Below, piece by piece: positions 35,611 through 47,691 of a stretch of DNA of 64,000 nt (position 1 is the first letter of the stretch; every line of letters starts with the position of its first letter). The DNA comes from Calendula officinalis (Eukaryota > Streptophyta > Magnoliopsida > Asterales > Asteraceae). The position numbers and the translations under genes were made by a program. The notes beneath the pieces were generated by a model that was not told the DNA's origin, ran no database searches, and saw only the letters and a list, made by a program, of their open reading frames with translations. Location: the NCBI GenBank assembly GCA_963853835.1, contig OY970820.1:21817873-21881872 (forward strand), in the 5' to 3' direction.

Positions 35611-38139
35611 CTAGGGGTTAAGGTTGCGACCGGAGCTCTCTCCGATGTCTTCCGGACCAGAAGGTAGACCATCCACTAACCTTTTCAATTCGTCCAAACT
35701 AACAACACCATCCTCCAACGAACGCATCAACTCGTAATCAGAAGCAACTAATTGATTGAAGAGAGTCATAATGTTGTTCTCTGCATCAGGGTGGTTGTGC
35801 AACAAAGGGCGAGAGCCAAGCAAGTCCTGATACTCCTTATGAGTATCTAGACAACCTTGGTAACGTCCCAGATTCATACTCTCTTCTTGAAGGGCCACAT
35901 TCCGGTTCACAAAATCATCAGAAGATAGGAAAACTTGAATCATTCCGGAAACCCCTTTTTGCATCAACCACAAGAAATTTTCACGGTTAGCATTTGCAGA
36001 CGCCCTCTGATCTTCAACTTCACGCCTCAACCCTTCACAATCAGACGAAGCCTTTGCAAGCTTACATTCTACCTCGCGGAATTGCAAATCCTTGTCAACA
36101 GCAGCACCCTCAAGCTCAGCAATCCTGGCTCCGGAGGAATCCTGAAGCCTTTCCAGCTCCTCAACCCGTTTCTTTAACTCAATGTTTTCCGTGGAAAGAC
36201 GCTCGAACGATTCCGACAATTGTTTCTTGCTTTCGGCCTCCTTGGCATAAAGAGACTTACACTCTATCATCAGCTTCTCCAAGCGGCCCAAATCCAGGTT
36301 TTGATCAGAAATTATCCGTTCACGACGAGTGTGATGCTCCTGGAGCACAGAGAGCATCTCGACGGTGCCCAACAAGTTGCTTTTCATCTTTGCAAAGGTC
36401 TCGCCTTCCGAACTCTTGTCCAAAGATCTGGACGGAGGAAGGGTTGAGGTAGCAACAGGGGTAATAGGTGTCGGAGATACAGTAACCACAGGTTGAAATT
36501 TAGGAGGAATGATGACGGAGGCACTTCGGGTAACGGAAGGGTTGGCCTCAACAGCCGAAGAACTTCTCAAGGGCTCAGACCCGGTAGATAAAGCAGCTCC
36601 TGTTTAAGAAAGGAAAACATGTGAGTACGAAGATCCATAAGAAACGTAGGTTGTATCACACATACCTGAAAAAGGAGGATTTGGAAGTGAAATCTGACTT
36701 TTGGTTGCGCGAGGATGGTAAAGCCCCCGAGTAGACAGCGGCGATCCGGCACTGGCACCAAGTAACCGACTGCTAAAACGAGCCAAGGCGGATGACCCCA
36801 ATGACACAGGAGGAAGTCTGGAAATTGGCACAGAAATGGGTCGCGTAGCATCAACGTCAATTACGAGGGGAGCAGTTGAGACAGGTCCTTCATCAGAAAT
36901 AACAGCAGAACTCATCACCACAGTGGAAGTCGAAATCGGAGCATCCGGAGCAATAACGTCATCTGGTAAATCTGCAGCAGAGTGATAAAGGTTTGAAAGG
37001 CGGAAAGTAATTCTTAAGGTAATAAGCTTCTTACCTTCTAAGAGCATCTTTCGGCGCTTTGGAGAGGAAGACTGGACGTCCTCAGCAATGTTCCGGCGTC
37101 GAGTTGTTTTCTCCATAGAACCGGAAGGATTTGCTGACCGTTTCCTACGAAGCCTTTGAAGACTCGGTTGCGGTTCGGGAGATGATGCGTCTTCACCTAC
37201 AAGCTCATCACTAGTGGAGGGATCAACCTCGATCCCTTGCACAACTATATGTCTTTCAGATTCCTGGAAAGACTCGGATGGTTCTGGAGTCGCTTCAGAA
37301 CTTATACTCTCTGTAGAAGGGGGAAGAAAGGGGGTTATCGGACCATCAATAATAGAAACAGTACCCTTCGGGGGTTTACTCTTATCCATTTCCAGACGTT
37401 TTAGCAGAGACACGGGGTGGCCGTTGATCTGCCAGATCGGGCGAACGTTCCGACTAAGATAAAATGGGCTCAGATCAGCCATACCCAAAAATGTTTCGTC
37501 AGGATCCTCCCAAACAAGTCTTGCAGAGGATAAGCCCCCAATAAAGCTTTTTTCTTCCAGAGTGAGTTCTGGAAGCGGATCGGAAGGCCTCTTCGTAACC
37601 ACTCCCCATGGCAGGGCAACATCATTAAAAGCGGACCTTTTTACAAAAAGAAACCCAAACTTCCAGTCGTGGATAGAGTCTTTCAGACCTGAAACGCACT
37701 ACACATGCCCTTGGCGATGAGCGAAGGTGGCCCAGTCGGATCGACCTGCCACAATGTAAAGATAGCGGAATAACTTCACAGAGAGAGGGACACCTAAAGC
37801 ACGACATAACATAATGAACCCAATAATCTTCTGAAGGGCATTGGGTGCAAGTTGTGCGATATGCAGACCAAGATCTTGTAGAAGAGTAAGAATGAAGTTG
37901 TTAACAGGAAAGCGAAGGCCGCCGTATAAAAACTGGAGGTATATGGGTTCATAGCCTTCAGGAGCGGACTTAATAGTATCATCCTCGTCCGGAATGCGGA
38001 GGTCAAATTGGGGGTCGATACGAAAATCCGAGATGATTTGGGGGAGGTCGGAGGCTTTCAGGGAGCAAAAGGTGTTCATTGCGGTTCGTACGGATCGGGC
38101 AGATTTGTCAGTTTTTTGTGTTTGCTTATCTTTCTTCAT
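35611..38139 (-). pseudogene. Antisense extra gene of the Tat element (putative gypsy-type domain), spliced, one stop
   Basis: This gene lies on the strand opposite gag-pol, between pol and the 3' LTR. By hand I find three exons, 38139-37035, 36971-36666 and 36599-35611. Their introns have clean donors (GAAG|GTAAGA, TCAG|GTATGT) and acceptors (CTGCTGCAG, TTAAACAG). The lengths sum to 800 codons in frame, with one in-frame TAG at 37699-37701. The N-terminus (about residues 50-140, with YLQFLYGGLRFPVNNFIL and NALQKIIGFIMLCRALGVP) matches the Pfam family called putative gypsy-type transposon (PF04195, by recall). The middle is Ser/Pro-rich with a basic nuclear-type patch (RRKRSANPSG). The C-terminus is a long coiled coil (ENIELKKRVEELERLQ). 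Antisense extra ORFs are known in Tat-lineage elements, but their function is unknown. Confidence 0.8.
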
Positions 38140-38408
38140 AACGCAATGAACCAAGAAAAGGCAATAAGGGGAAAGAGAGAGGGAGTGTAGGGATGGCGAA
38201 GAAGGAAACAGGATATATATAAACTCGGAATATCAAAAGACGCTTGGGGTATCTTAAAAACCTAAGGTCGAAACGTCACCTCAGCAAGCGGTAATTTTCT
38301 GACTCTCCTTCTAACGGTAACTTTTTGCAAGATAATTCGGAGCGATAATTAAGGAGTTTAGTTAAAACAAGACAACCATGGTTAAGTCTTGTCTTAACTA
38401 GAGGGACT

Positions 38409-38977
38409 TGATAGTGTGCCACCTCTTCGTAACTCTGCATGATCGATGGCATGCAAGGTGGTAAGCTCGTAACAACTAAAACGACGACGTTAGAAGCCAA
38501 GCCCGAGGACATAGGGAACATAAGCGGGTTTCCAGGATACTCTGCACGTGCATTAAATGCGGGACGGCGCAGGAGCGCGTAGCAAGGTTTTGTCTGATGG
38601 ATAATAAAGGTTCGGAGGTCTGTACGGACCGAAGGACTTTAGCAGTACACGGACCGAAGGACGATCCCTCAAGAGTCCCGCCAAAACCTTCCGTCCATAA
38701 ATAAACGAATCTTCAGGCCGGTAAGAAATACACAGACACCCTATCACTTCCTTATAGTTATCACCTTACTCTCTACCATAAATGTCGACCTAACCACTTA
38801 GCATTCAATACACTCGATCGTTTTATCTCATAAATACGAGCACTAACTTAAGCTTCAGAGTGCCTTCACGATGCGACCCTCGTGAGGCTTCTGACTTAGA
38901 GTTCCTCTAGTGTGTGATTCGCAGGTTTCAGGACAAAGCGACGTGCCGTAAGGCTACGGAGAATTTGAGTCGCAACA
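38409..38977 (+). repeat. 3' LTR of the Tat element
   Basis: Same ends as the 5' LTR. Differences seen include TTTGT/TTCGT near the start, CCTAGG/CCGAGG, GCGGT/GCAGT, TTCGGAG/TTCAGAG, GAGGC/GATGC and GACGAAG/GACAAAG. The close match points to a geologically recent insertion. Confidence 0.93.
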
Positions 38978-38982
38978 GAAAC

Positions 38983-39100
38983 TGACGTAAGGAATACGGT
39001 TGGAGCATTTTATTGCTAAGGTGAGTACGTGTGGACTTTACTGAGTACATAACTATATGAAGTATTTTGATTACTTATGAACGGTCTATTTAATGTTTGT
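38983..39100 (+). other. Junction after the Tat 3' LTR
   Basis: The duplication GAAAC (38978-38982) is followed by TGACGTAAGGAATACGGTTG. This continues exactly what precedes the Tat element when compared with 45585-45625 of the intact 3' LTR of element C, confirming the insertion point to the base. Confidence 0.9.
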
Positions 39101-39810
39101 CTAGACTTGTTTGATGACTGATGTGATAGCCGAAGGTTTTGACTGGCATAACAGATAGAGTTATGATTAGAGATAGATGGTGGTGACGCGGGGGTGATCC
39201 CGGTCACTGAGATGAGTGTACATATGTTTGTACACTAAGCACACGGGTGCTTCTAGTTCGCATATGTTTGCGTACTAGGTGATCTAGGAATCTAATGCAT
39301 ATATGTTTATGTATTAGGTTCGCTTGTGTTCTAATACATATATGTTTATGTATTAGATATGACTGTGTTCTAGTACATATATGTTTATGTACTAGATATG
39401 TATGCTAGGAAAGCAGGACCGATAGAGTCACCATAGAGTGACTAGGATGTGTTGGTAAATATAAATATGTATTTATATACGATATGATACGTGATATTAT
39501 TGGGGTCTAAACCTATGTAGCTCACGAGACATTTTTGTGTCTCACGTACTCCTTGTTTGTTTGCTATGTACTCATGTTCTGGATCGAGGATTTAGGTGCG
39601 CATGGATTGGGTTATGCGGGGCCTAGAGTAGGAGATCATTAGAGCGGATTTATGCTTAACATTGGTTTTGATATATTTTGTAACACCAAACCTCATACTC
39701 TGATTTTCATAACAAAGGTTTTTGTAAATCCGTGTTTTGGAACTGGCCTTCTATTTATGAAAATGATTTATTTTGGACAAATGTTTTGTATTAAAAATTG
39801 AGGTGTTACA
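38983..39810 (+). repeat. 5' LTR of element C, second part
   Basis: Continues the LTR after the Tat insertion (TGACGTAAGGAATACGG...). Relative to the 3' LTR it lacks about 44 bp around 39107. It keeps the undisturbed sequence TAGTACATATATG at about 39375, which is the empty site for the Helitron found in the 3' LTR. Confidence 0.9.
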
Positions 39811-39813
39811 ACT

Positions 39814-39825
39814 TGGTATCAGAGC
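39814..39825 (+). other. Primer-binding site of element C
   Basis: TGGTATCAGAGC, complementary to initiator methionine tRNA, three bases after the 5' LTR end. Confidence 0.92.
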
Positions 39826-40060
39826 TACTGTTTAAGTGAATTAGGTTGGATGTCCATCCTAGTCTTAGACTGTAGCATTAGGAATATAAGATTTCTTGAG
39901 ATCGATAGGTTGACCTTGAGACTTTATGTTAAGTTTAGGGTTGAACCTAGGGGACCTATGAAAGTTGATGTGATTACGGATATGGAGTCTTGTGAGACTA
40001 ATGGATTGTACAAGAGGTACTAAATGTTTAATGTCTTTCGTATAGTCTCGACCAAAAGAA

Positions 40061-41203
40061 ATGGTGAACACTCGTCGAAGTGGGAAAGCCCCGGAAAACC
40101 GGGAGGAAGAGATACATCATGGCGAGAGGGTTGGACAAGAAAGTCAACCATCGATGCATCGAGTGGATGAGTCGGAGGTTGGAGCTAATAAGACTCCGGT
40201 AACTATGGCAGATCTCCAAACTTTTATTGATCAGATCAAAGGGACGGTGGCCGATGAAGTGCACCGCATTATTGGAGACCGTGAGAGGTCGGGGGGAGAT
40301 CGTGAATCCGAGGCTAAGTTGGATGAGGGAACCGGTGGTGGTGGCACCCGAGTGGAGAAATCTTCCACGGGTGGTTGTAGTGATGCTAGGGCACGACCCG
40401 ATGAAAAAGATGGTTGTTCTTTTAAGACCTTCATGGCTTGTAAGCCAAATGTATACACGGGTAGTTCGGACCCAAAGATGACCATGAGGTGGATCCGAGA
40501 GACCGAGCGGGTCATCGGAAGTAGCAAGTGCAAGAAAGCCGATATGGTGACGTACGCGTCACAATTGCTAAAAGAGGATGCTATGGTGTGGTGGGACATA
40601 GTTTATGAGACCCTCGGGAAGGAGGTGATAGAGAGAATGTCGTGGGAGGAGTTTACCGCGAGATTGAGAAAGAAGTTTTGTCCCGAAAGGGATTTGGAGA
40701 AAATGCATGAGAAGTTTGTGACCCTAAAGAAGGGCGATATGACGGTCGAGGAGTACTCGAGGGAATTCATGGGATTACTCCCGTTTGTTGCTAAGACCTA
40801 CTCCGAGGAGAGGTTGAGAGTGGTTAGGTATGCTAGTGGGCTACCTTGGGATTATCAATTGGAGGTGAAGAGGGCGGTCACGCTAGATGATGCCATTAGT
40901 ACCGCCCGAGGTGTGGAAGAGGTGAACGAGGCAAGGGTTGCCGAGAGGGCCTATGTGGGCGAGAAGAAGAAAGCCGAGAGTGGCTCGGGTATTTTCAAGA
41001 AGGGGAAGTTCACGTCGAACTTCTCTAGGCAAGGAAGTGTAGCCTCGTGCAAGAGGTGTGGGAAGAATCATACCGGTGAATGTCGGGGGGAGCCGAAGAT
41101 TTGCCATGATTTTGGCAAGACGAGGCATTTGGCCCGGGATTGTAGATCCAAACCGGCGGCCGAGGTCGAGTGTTACTCGTGCCATGAAAAAGGGGCATTA
41201 TAG
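40061..41203 (+). pseudogene. gag of Tekay-like element C (frameshifted at its end)
   Basis: The ATG at 40061 opens a 380-codon frame with the retrotransposon Gag core (YTGSSDPKMTMRWIRETERV, WWDIVYETLGKEVIERMSW, CPERDLEKMHEKFVTLKKGD). The C-terminal zinc-knuckle region starts at CKRCGKNHTGEC. Compared with the element at the right edge, the central knuckle is damaged: CHDFGKTRHLARDC has Phe where the second Cys belongs. An extra base at about 41190 shifts the frame just inside the last knuckle (CYSCHEKG), ending the protein early. The other frame continues GHYSHVCPKKKPE. The product would not assemble normal particles, so this copy depends on partners or is dead. Confidence 0.9.
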
Positions 41204-41720
41204 CCACGTGTGCCCGAAGAAGAAACCCGAATCACTTGTGTCCACGGCGCAAAAGAAGGTGGAACCGGCGAAGGTGAAGGGACGATCCTTCCAACTCACC
41301 CGAGAGGAAGCGAAGGAGGCGCACGATGTGGTGTCAGGTACCTTATCCGTTAACTTCTTGTCAACTCATATACATCGTTGAATCGAGTCCTACTTATTTG
41401 TTTGTGTCTCATGAGTTTGGTAGAAAGATAGATTGTGTCGACCTAGTGGTTAGATGAAAAATGTGAAACAGAAGTAAATGAGAAAACCTCAACGGTCGAA
41501 CGTGTTATTAGAAATTGGGGGTTAGAAATTGATGGGGAAAAGTTTAAGGGCGATTTATTGCTCATGGGAATAAAGGAAATTTGTCGTGGTTATCGGTATG
41601 GATTGGTTAGGTATGCACCAAGCCAAGTTATTATGTGATCATAGCTTAACGGTTGAATTGTCTCACGAATTAGTGTTTAAAGAAATTAGAAATAAGTTGT
41701 ATGAAGTGGATATTAATTAG
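41204..41720 (+). pseudogene. Protease remnant of element C
   Basis: After the gag frameshift, the frame HYSHVCPKKKPESLV ... SFQLTREEAKEAHDVVSGTL stops at 41381. Further on, KFKGDLLLMGIKE and VVIGMDWLGMHQAKLLCDHS (about 41550-41640) match the end of a chromovirus protease, in different frames. No reverse transcriptase or integrase follows. Confidence 0.7.
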
Positions 41721-42895
41721 GGAATAGTCTTCCCGGTTAGTTATGTGTATAGAAAATTTATATTTTTGGAAAGAGTTATGGACCGGAGTGTCGCATTGTG
41801 TAAGGAAATAAGGGACATTGTCAATAAGAAGTATAAAAGGTTGAACCGCGAGGTCGGTGAATGTCGGTAACAAGCGAAGGATAGTATAATGAAGTACTAA
41901 GTCTTGGTAAGGAATGTCATGGAATTTGGGTGTCCGACGGGAATCCGGATAAGAAGTGTAATATTTCATATATGTATGGTGAGGGAAAGAACGGCTAAGA
42001 TGTAGTGATGCCAGATAATTTATAAATGGAAACCATGTAGAAAAGAATGAGTGTCGGGAATGATAGATTTTGATCGTTAAAAACGGTTGAGTAAAAGTTG
42101 GCACATAGCCATAGCAAGTTTCATGACAATATTGATAAATTCGATGTGAAAGGTGAAAGGATAACTATTGGTAAAGTGTCATAGTGATAGTGTGACAATG
42201 TATGTCATAGTGTAGTGTAAGACTACGATTTGAAAAGGAATATTTCTGAGTCCCACGATGTGTAAAGGTAGAACATCGAGTGTTGGACTATTGGTTGCGA
42301 GGGTGTACCGGATTTGATTGTTTGACACAAGGATGATTGAATTGGCCGGTGATTTGTGTCTAATTGAATGTAGTGGTAGCTACTCTGGCGGTGACAAAAG
42401 ACTTGGAAATTGTTAAGGAAATGAACCGGTTAAGGACGGCTAATGTGTAAGTGAAACGATAAATAGCAATTAGAGAATGTTAATAGTTACCCGCGGGGTA
42501 CAATGCATGTGCATTATGTGATGGCCTTTGAAGGCATGTGATAATGCAAAGATAATATTATATGAAATGTGCCAAGTAGTATGTCCAATGGGAGATATGT
42601 GAATAGGAGAGAAAACGATAATGTGATTTTATGGGAGAGGTGCTAGAATGCATGATGAATAATTAGACGATTGAATGGGTAAGAAAGTAGCAAAGCTACA
42701 CGATGCGAAAAGTTGGATGTCAGATGACATTGGTGTGGCATATGCATATGTTTGTATATGTGCACTATAGAGATTTTTATATGTCACTGGCGTGACATAT
42801 ACATATGTTTGTATATGTGCACGATAATGATGTTTAGATGGTATTGGTGTGGCATATGCATATGTATGTATATGTGCACGATTGAGATGTTGGAC
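41721..42895 (+). other. Non-coding interior of element C, with tandem repeat at about 42727-42880
   Basis: No polymerase domains. A repeat of about 55-60 bp containing GTGGCATATGCATATGT and TATATGTGCAC occurs three times at 42727-42880. The region looks like the filler of a large retrotransposon derivative. Confidence 0.65.
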
Positions 42896-43445
42896 TAGAG
42901 ATGCAAACGGGTACGGGTAATAGCGGGTACTGCAAAACCCATACCCATATCCGACCCGCAATTCACATACCCGTACCCGCCCCGTACCCGGTCTAATACC
43001 CGTCGGGTTCGGGTAGAAAAATCCCCGCCGGGTACGGGTAACCCGACGGGTACCCGTTCAATAAAAAAATTAAACAAAATAGTTAAAACATTTAATACTC
43101 TTAGTTCGTTCAGACTTATTTCGTTCAATACGTAATGGACTAACGGGAGACGGGCCATATTTTAACCATTATTAAATTGGGCTAATGAGAGATTAATAGT
43201 TGGGCTAAGTTTGAGTAGTGACTAGTGGGCTAAACATGTATTAAAAGAAATTACACATTAATATATATCCGGGTCGGGTATAAACGGTGCGGGTATTATA
43301 AAACCCGTACCCGACCCGTACCCGCTCTCGGGTATGAAATTTAAACCCATCCCCGACCCATTATCCGTTTAGACGGGTAATACCCGCCCCGTAAAACTCG
43401 GGTACCCACGGGTACCCAAACCCGCGGGTTAAATTTGCATCCCTA
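42896..43445. mobile_element. hAT-type MITE, 550 bp, in element C
   Basis: Starts TAGAGATGCAAACGGGTACG and ends GTTAAATTTGCATCCCTA, an inverted pair. It is flanked by TGTTGGAC (42888-42895) and TGTTAGAC (43446-43453), an 8-bp duplication with one mismatch. The interior is rich in GGGTACCCG-type palindromic words. An 8-bp duplication and TAGRGATGCAAA ends fit the hAT superfamily. Confidence 0.88.
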
Positions 43446-44769
43446 TGTTAGACGGTATATGTGTGCCCGGTAGAGGTGCTTAAGTGGAACTAGCAGGATA
43501 AATATGTAGATACGTGTATGTAGGTGCTCATGAGTACATATAACGAATGTAGAACCATGTGGTTAATGAGTATTGCTATTATGTTATGGTAAATGAGAAT
43601 TTGGTTGAAATGCGGGTTGCATTTAGGTCATGTATGTGTAGGAGGTGACTACGATTTATAGAATAGGAGGGAAGAGAAACTCCTAGTGGGCAAATCATCA
43701 TTTAATAACCAAGTTATGATAAACTTGTATGAAATTGAGGAATGTGTCGCGGTAGGAGATTTAATACCGATAATTGTGAATGAAGGTTATAAAAAAAAAC
43801 TGATCGATGTGATGCAAAATTGTTGAAAGAATACTAGATGATGGTATGAGTGGCCAAATGATGGTCAAGATTCGGTAAAGGTCGGTGTGACTTTACGTAA
43901 ACGTACGATTCTCGGATAATTGGGGAGAAATTTGAAAGTGTGGAAAAACGGGGACAATTATTAAGGGAACAATAACGAGTAGAACCGGAAGTGATAAATT
44001 AGTGATGGTACCCCGTGAGTATGAAATTGTTAGTTTGAAAGAGTTTGGTTGACTTCACGCAAAAGTCAAGTTTGACCAATTTGTGATTGGTTGACTTAGT
44101 CAAAGATGGGCTTTGACTTTCGTTATGAATGATCGTGAATGTTGAGGGCATAATGTGTCGATGGTATATGCGTGAAAAAGGTTAATGGAATAATTAAAAG
44201 AGTTATAGTCGGATTGTGCGACTTTGACCCGTTCGGTGTTTAGGGTTGAATTTGGAAACCGAGTATATGATTATTGATAAAATTATGAAATTAAAGACGA
44301 TAGTAAAGGAATGGGCGATTAATGAAACCTTTAACGAGAAGGGAAAATGTTAAAGTATAGTTGACTTTGTGCTTAAGTCAAAGGGTAGACAATGTGGGGA
44401 TATATCAATGTCAGGATATATCGGCTTGGTCAAAGCTAGAGTTTGACATTCGTTTTAATCAACTAGTTAATGGTATGATTGTGTCATACCATTGTTATGG
44501 GAATGAAAGGATCGGTCGAGAGAGTGGCGGTGTTATGGTCAATTCGAAAAATTCTGACCCGTTTGAGTATTATGAGTTTTAAAATTGGGTCTTGACCGTT
44601 CGGACTTAACGGAGTTAAGTGAATGTTTGGATATGTAATGTTAACGAAACCGGAATGAGGAAAGTCTGATGGTAATGATCACAAGGGAATGAGAGCGGAA
44701 TGCTCGGTCGGATGTGGGTTGGAATTCTTAGCGATTCCGAGGACGGAATCCTTTTAAGGGGTGGATAGT
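43446..44769 (+). other. Non-coding 3' interior of element C
   Basis: No recognised domain. It contains repeated phrases of the type TTGACTTTGGTCAA/AGTCAAAG near 44040-44110 and 44360-44450. The purine-rich AAGGGGTGGATAG just before 44770 is the likely polypurine tract. Confidence 0.6.
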
Positions 44770-46038
44770 TGTAACGACCCGAAATTTGTAAATAAATAAA
44801 TTGTATAAAATTATGATAAATAAGGATAAATCGTTTAAAGAACGTAGGAATTGGTTTCGTGTCATTTGGACACCGTACGAGAAAGTTATGGGCGAAACCG
44901 GGTCGAGACAACAACCGAAAAATGGAGCCCTGCAGCATCAGGAAGTTCACGCCGCGAACCCTAGTTCCCGATCGGGAACTGCCTACAGGAGTTTTGGCTT
45001 TTGTGCGCGAAGTAGTTCACGACCAGTTAGCGATCGCGAAGTTTGCGAGTAGGGAAAGTTAGCGACGCGAAGTAAAGTTCACGCCGTGAACTTTGATCGA
45101 GCAACATTAAAATCGGGTTTTGGCTCATTTGATGCCATATCAAAACCCTAGTTTCTCCTTTGGCGATTTTCGAGCTTGAGGACTGATTGAGGTCGAATCC
45201 TTCACAAATCTTTGGTAGATTTCACTCCTAGTTGAAGATTAAAGGTATATCTTCACTCTTCGATCTTTGTAGCTTAAGATCTATGTATTTTGATGTATGG
45301 ATTTGAAACCCTAGTTCTTGGGGTTATGGGTTATGGTGAATTAAGTGATGTATACACTTAATAGATGGTATATTATCAAAGGAAATAAGTGTATGATTAT
45401 GGTTTGTAGGAATCTTAAGGGTTGTGTAACCTAGGGTTTGGTAAATCACCATAATTGGGGGAAATGTGTTAGTAAGTATTATCTAGAGATAGATGGACAC
45501 ATTGGTAGTAGTATATGATGTTGATAATCTTGTGATTATTGTATTAGGCATTTGGTGAGGTCTTGGAAGGTTTACCGAATTGTGAAGCAAGGAAACTGAC
45601 GTAAGGAATATGATTGGAGCATTTTATTGCTAAGGTGAGTACGTGTGGACTTTAGTGAGTACATAGCTATATGAAGTATTTTGATTACTTATGAACGGTC
45701 TATTTAATGTTTGTCTAGACTTATTATGTGTTGAGTTAGTATATATTATTGATAATATTTAACTAACTTGTTTGATGACTGATGTGATAGCCGAAGGTTT
45801 TGACTGGCATAACAGATAGAGTTATGATTAGAGATAGATGGTGGTGACGCGGGGGTGATCTCGGTCACTGAGACGAGTGTACATATGTTTGTACACTAAG
45901 CACACGGGTGCTTCTAGTTCGCATATGTTTGCGTACTAGGTGATCTAGGAATCTAATGCATATATGTTTATGTATTAGGTTCGCTTGTGTTCTAATACAT
46001 ATATGTTTATGTATTAGATATGACTGTGTTTTAGTACA
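44770..46038 (+). repeat. 3' LTR of element C, first part
   Basis: Begins TGTAACGACCCGAAATTTG and matches the 5' LTR. It is interrupted after TAGTACA at 46038 by the Helitron. Confidence 0.92.
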
Positions 46039-46454
46039 TCTCTACTACTTATAAAACATTTAGGACCTTTTCCTAAATAACTTTTTGAAAATTCAGCCAT
46101 TTTCTTTCTATTTCAAGATTTTAAGAAAATAAGAAAAAAAAGGATATGACATGCCTCGAACCCATGACCTCGGGAATAATTGGCATGCACCTTTCCATCT
46201 CGCCTAGCATCCGCTTGCGTTTTAAAATCAAAACACGTCCCTATTAAATAATTCGGCCATCGACCTGCTAGACTAATACACACGACGCCTTTTCAGATAG
46301 CACCTAATAAACCCACTGGCCTCCCTCGATTTTCATCTCCCAACCTCGAAAGTTGAAACCAGCAATCACGCTTGCAAATCTATATTAACACTTGATTATT
46401 CCGCGAGACTTTTCGTTATTAAACATTATTTCTTCATGATATTTATTTAGGGAA

Positions 46455-46676
46455 TTTGAAGAGTTGCTTTACAAAAGAGAAATTGACAGATTTCTTTGGG
46501 AATCGAAATACGCATTGGGCAATGACCCGTCGTTTATACTCCATCAAATACCACAGCCACACACAGTGATTGAGGAAACTTTTCTGGATTTCAAAGACTC
46601 AAACTTGGCGATTGTTTATCTTCTTCGCCGCAACCAGCTAGGGTTTTCTTTTGAAATCACCCAATATCTTCATTAG
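46455..46676 (+). pseudogene. Possible captured exon, unknown
   Basis: An open frame reads FEELLYKREIDRFLWESKYA and then a stretch with DPSFILHQIPQPHTV, ending at a TAG. It looks more protein-like than its surroundings and may be an exon captured by the Helitron, but I do not recognise its source. Confidence 0.3.
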
Positions 46677-46925
46677 AAGAAACCAACGGTAAGATCGTCA
46701 TTATTGTTTATCCGGTTGTTATTTAGTTCAATCTATCAAGGGCTCATTTCTTCCTACTGTTTGAAAACTCGATAGATTTGTTGTCGATAATGATCGATTT
46801 TTCTTTAACTACACCGAAACTTGTGGCTGTGTTATTTGCAGGTTTGTAAATTTCGGATGTTGTCACTTTTATAAGTTTTTGTTGAACTGACCGATCCTAA
46901 CTCTTTTTTTTAATGTTTGTATCAG

Positions 46926-47243
46926 TGCCCATGATTTCAGTGTTGCTGAATTTGATGATCAAACAACAATGCTTTGTGATCAAGTAAGCATGATCCTCTT
47001 TTCCTTTGCTTTCTGTTGTGTTATTGTAACACTTGTGTTTCATATGATTAGTGTGAGAAGGAATACCATGTTGGTTGTTTAAGAGGAAAAGGAATTTGTG
47101 ATTTGATGGTAAGTTACAAAATATTTGTTGTATTTACCATTCAGATAAATTGTTTTGTTGTGATTATTGTGATATGATTCATGGTGCTATTCAAGATGTA
47201 GTTGTGAATGGAGAAAGTCTAATATGATTCAGGTTATTGTCCA
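46926..47243 (+). pseudogene. Captured fragment of a PHD-finger acyltransferase-like gene
   Basis: Three consecutive pieces with splice-like borders were found. 46926-46983 encodes AHDFSVAEFDDQTTMLCDQ, with donor GTAAGC after it. 47052-47108 encodes CEKEYHVGCLRGKGICDLM, with AG before and GTAAGT after. 47145-47241 encodes DKLFCCDYCDMIHGAIQDVV and then stops. Together these form a PHD zinc finger (C..C..H..C..C pattern) and the segment just after it. The pattern is that of plant nuclear proteins with a PHD finger plus GNAT acyltransferase domain (IDM1-like family). The rest of that gene is absent and the frame ends in TGA, so this is a Helitron-carried fragment. Confidence 0.75.
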
Positions 47244-47691
47244 ACGTGTCAAAATATTTTTAGGCACATTGTATATGATGAGATTAAGTAGCATTATAAC
47301 AAATCGTAGTGTCATTAGCGGTTGTTTATCAGGGAGTAGTTTGAAGAACCGTGTGTCTGGGTGGAATCGAAGACAACACTCGGCACATAACTCGGATTTA
47401 TATCATTAGACCTTGGACATGTGTTTAAATATAAAAATTTGGAAATTGGAAATTGCGTATTTTTTAGTTTAGTAATATAAGAAAAAAAGAGCAACAAAGA
47501 CAATATGATGGATTATTATTGGAATTTGCGTATCAAATATCAAAATTATGATTTGATGTAAACAAATTTAAAACTTATTAAGGGCTTAAGAGCTAAACAT
47601 AGCTAGGTTTATCGGTGAATCAATACAGATTGTGAAACGGGGTACTTCAAAAATTGGAGATGATGAATCTGGAAGAAAATAATTTTAAAAT

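Larger units (their letters stand above)
22260..38977 (+). mobile_element. Tat-type Ty3/gypsy LTR retrotransposon
   Basis: Two 569-bp LTRs (22260-22828 and 38409-38977) differ at about six positions by eye. The element is flanked by the exact duplication GAAAC (22255-22259 and 38978-38982). A primer-binding site beginning TGGCGCCATCCGTGGGA follows the 5' LTR at 22831. The order is gag, protease, reverse transcriptase, RNase H, a second RNase H, integrase, then an antisense gene before the 3' LTR. That order and the dual RNase H are hallmarks of the Tat lineage. Gag is interrupted by a Copia element, and pol carries a frameshift and five stops, so this copy is dead. Confidence 0.93.
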
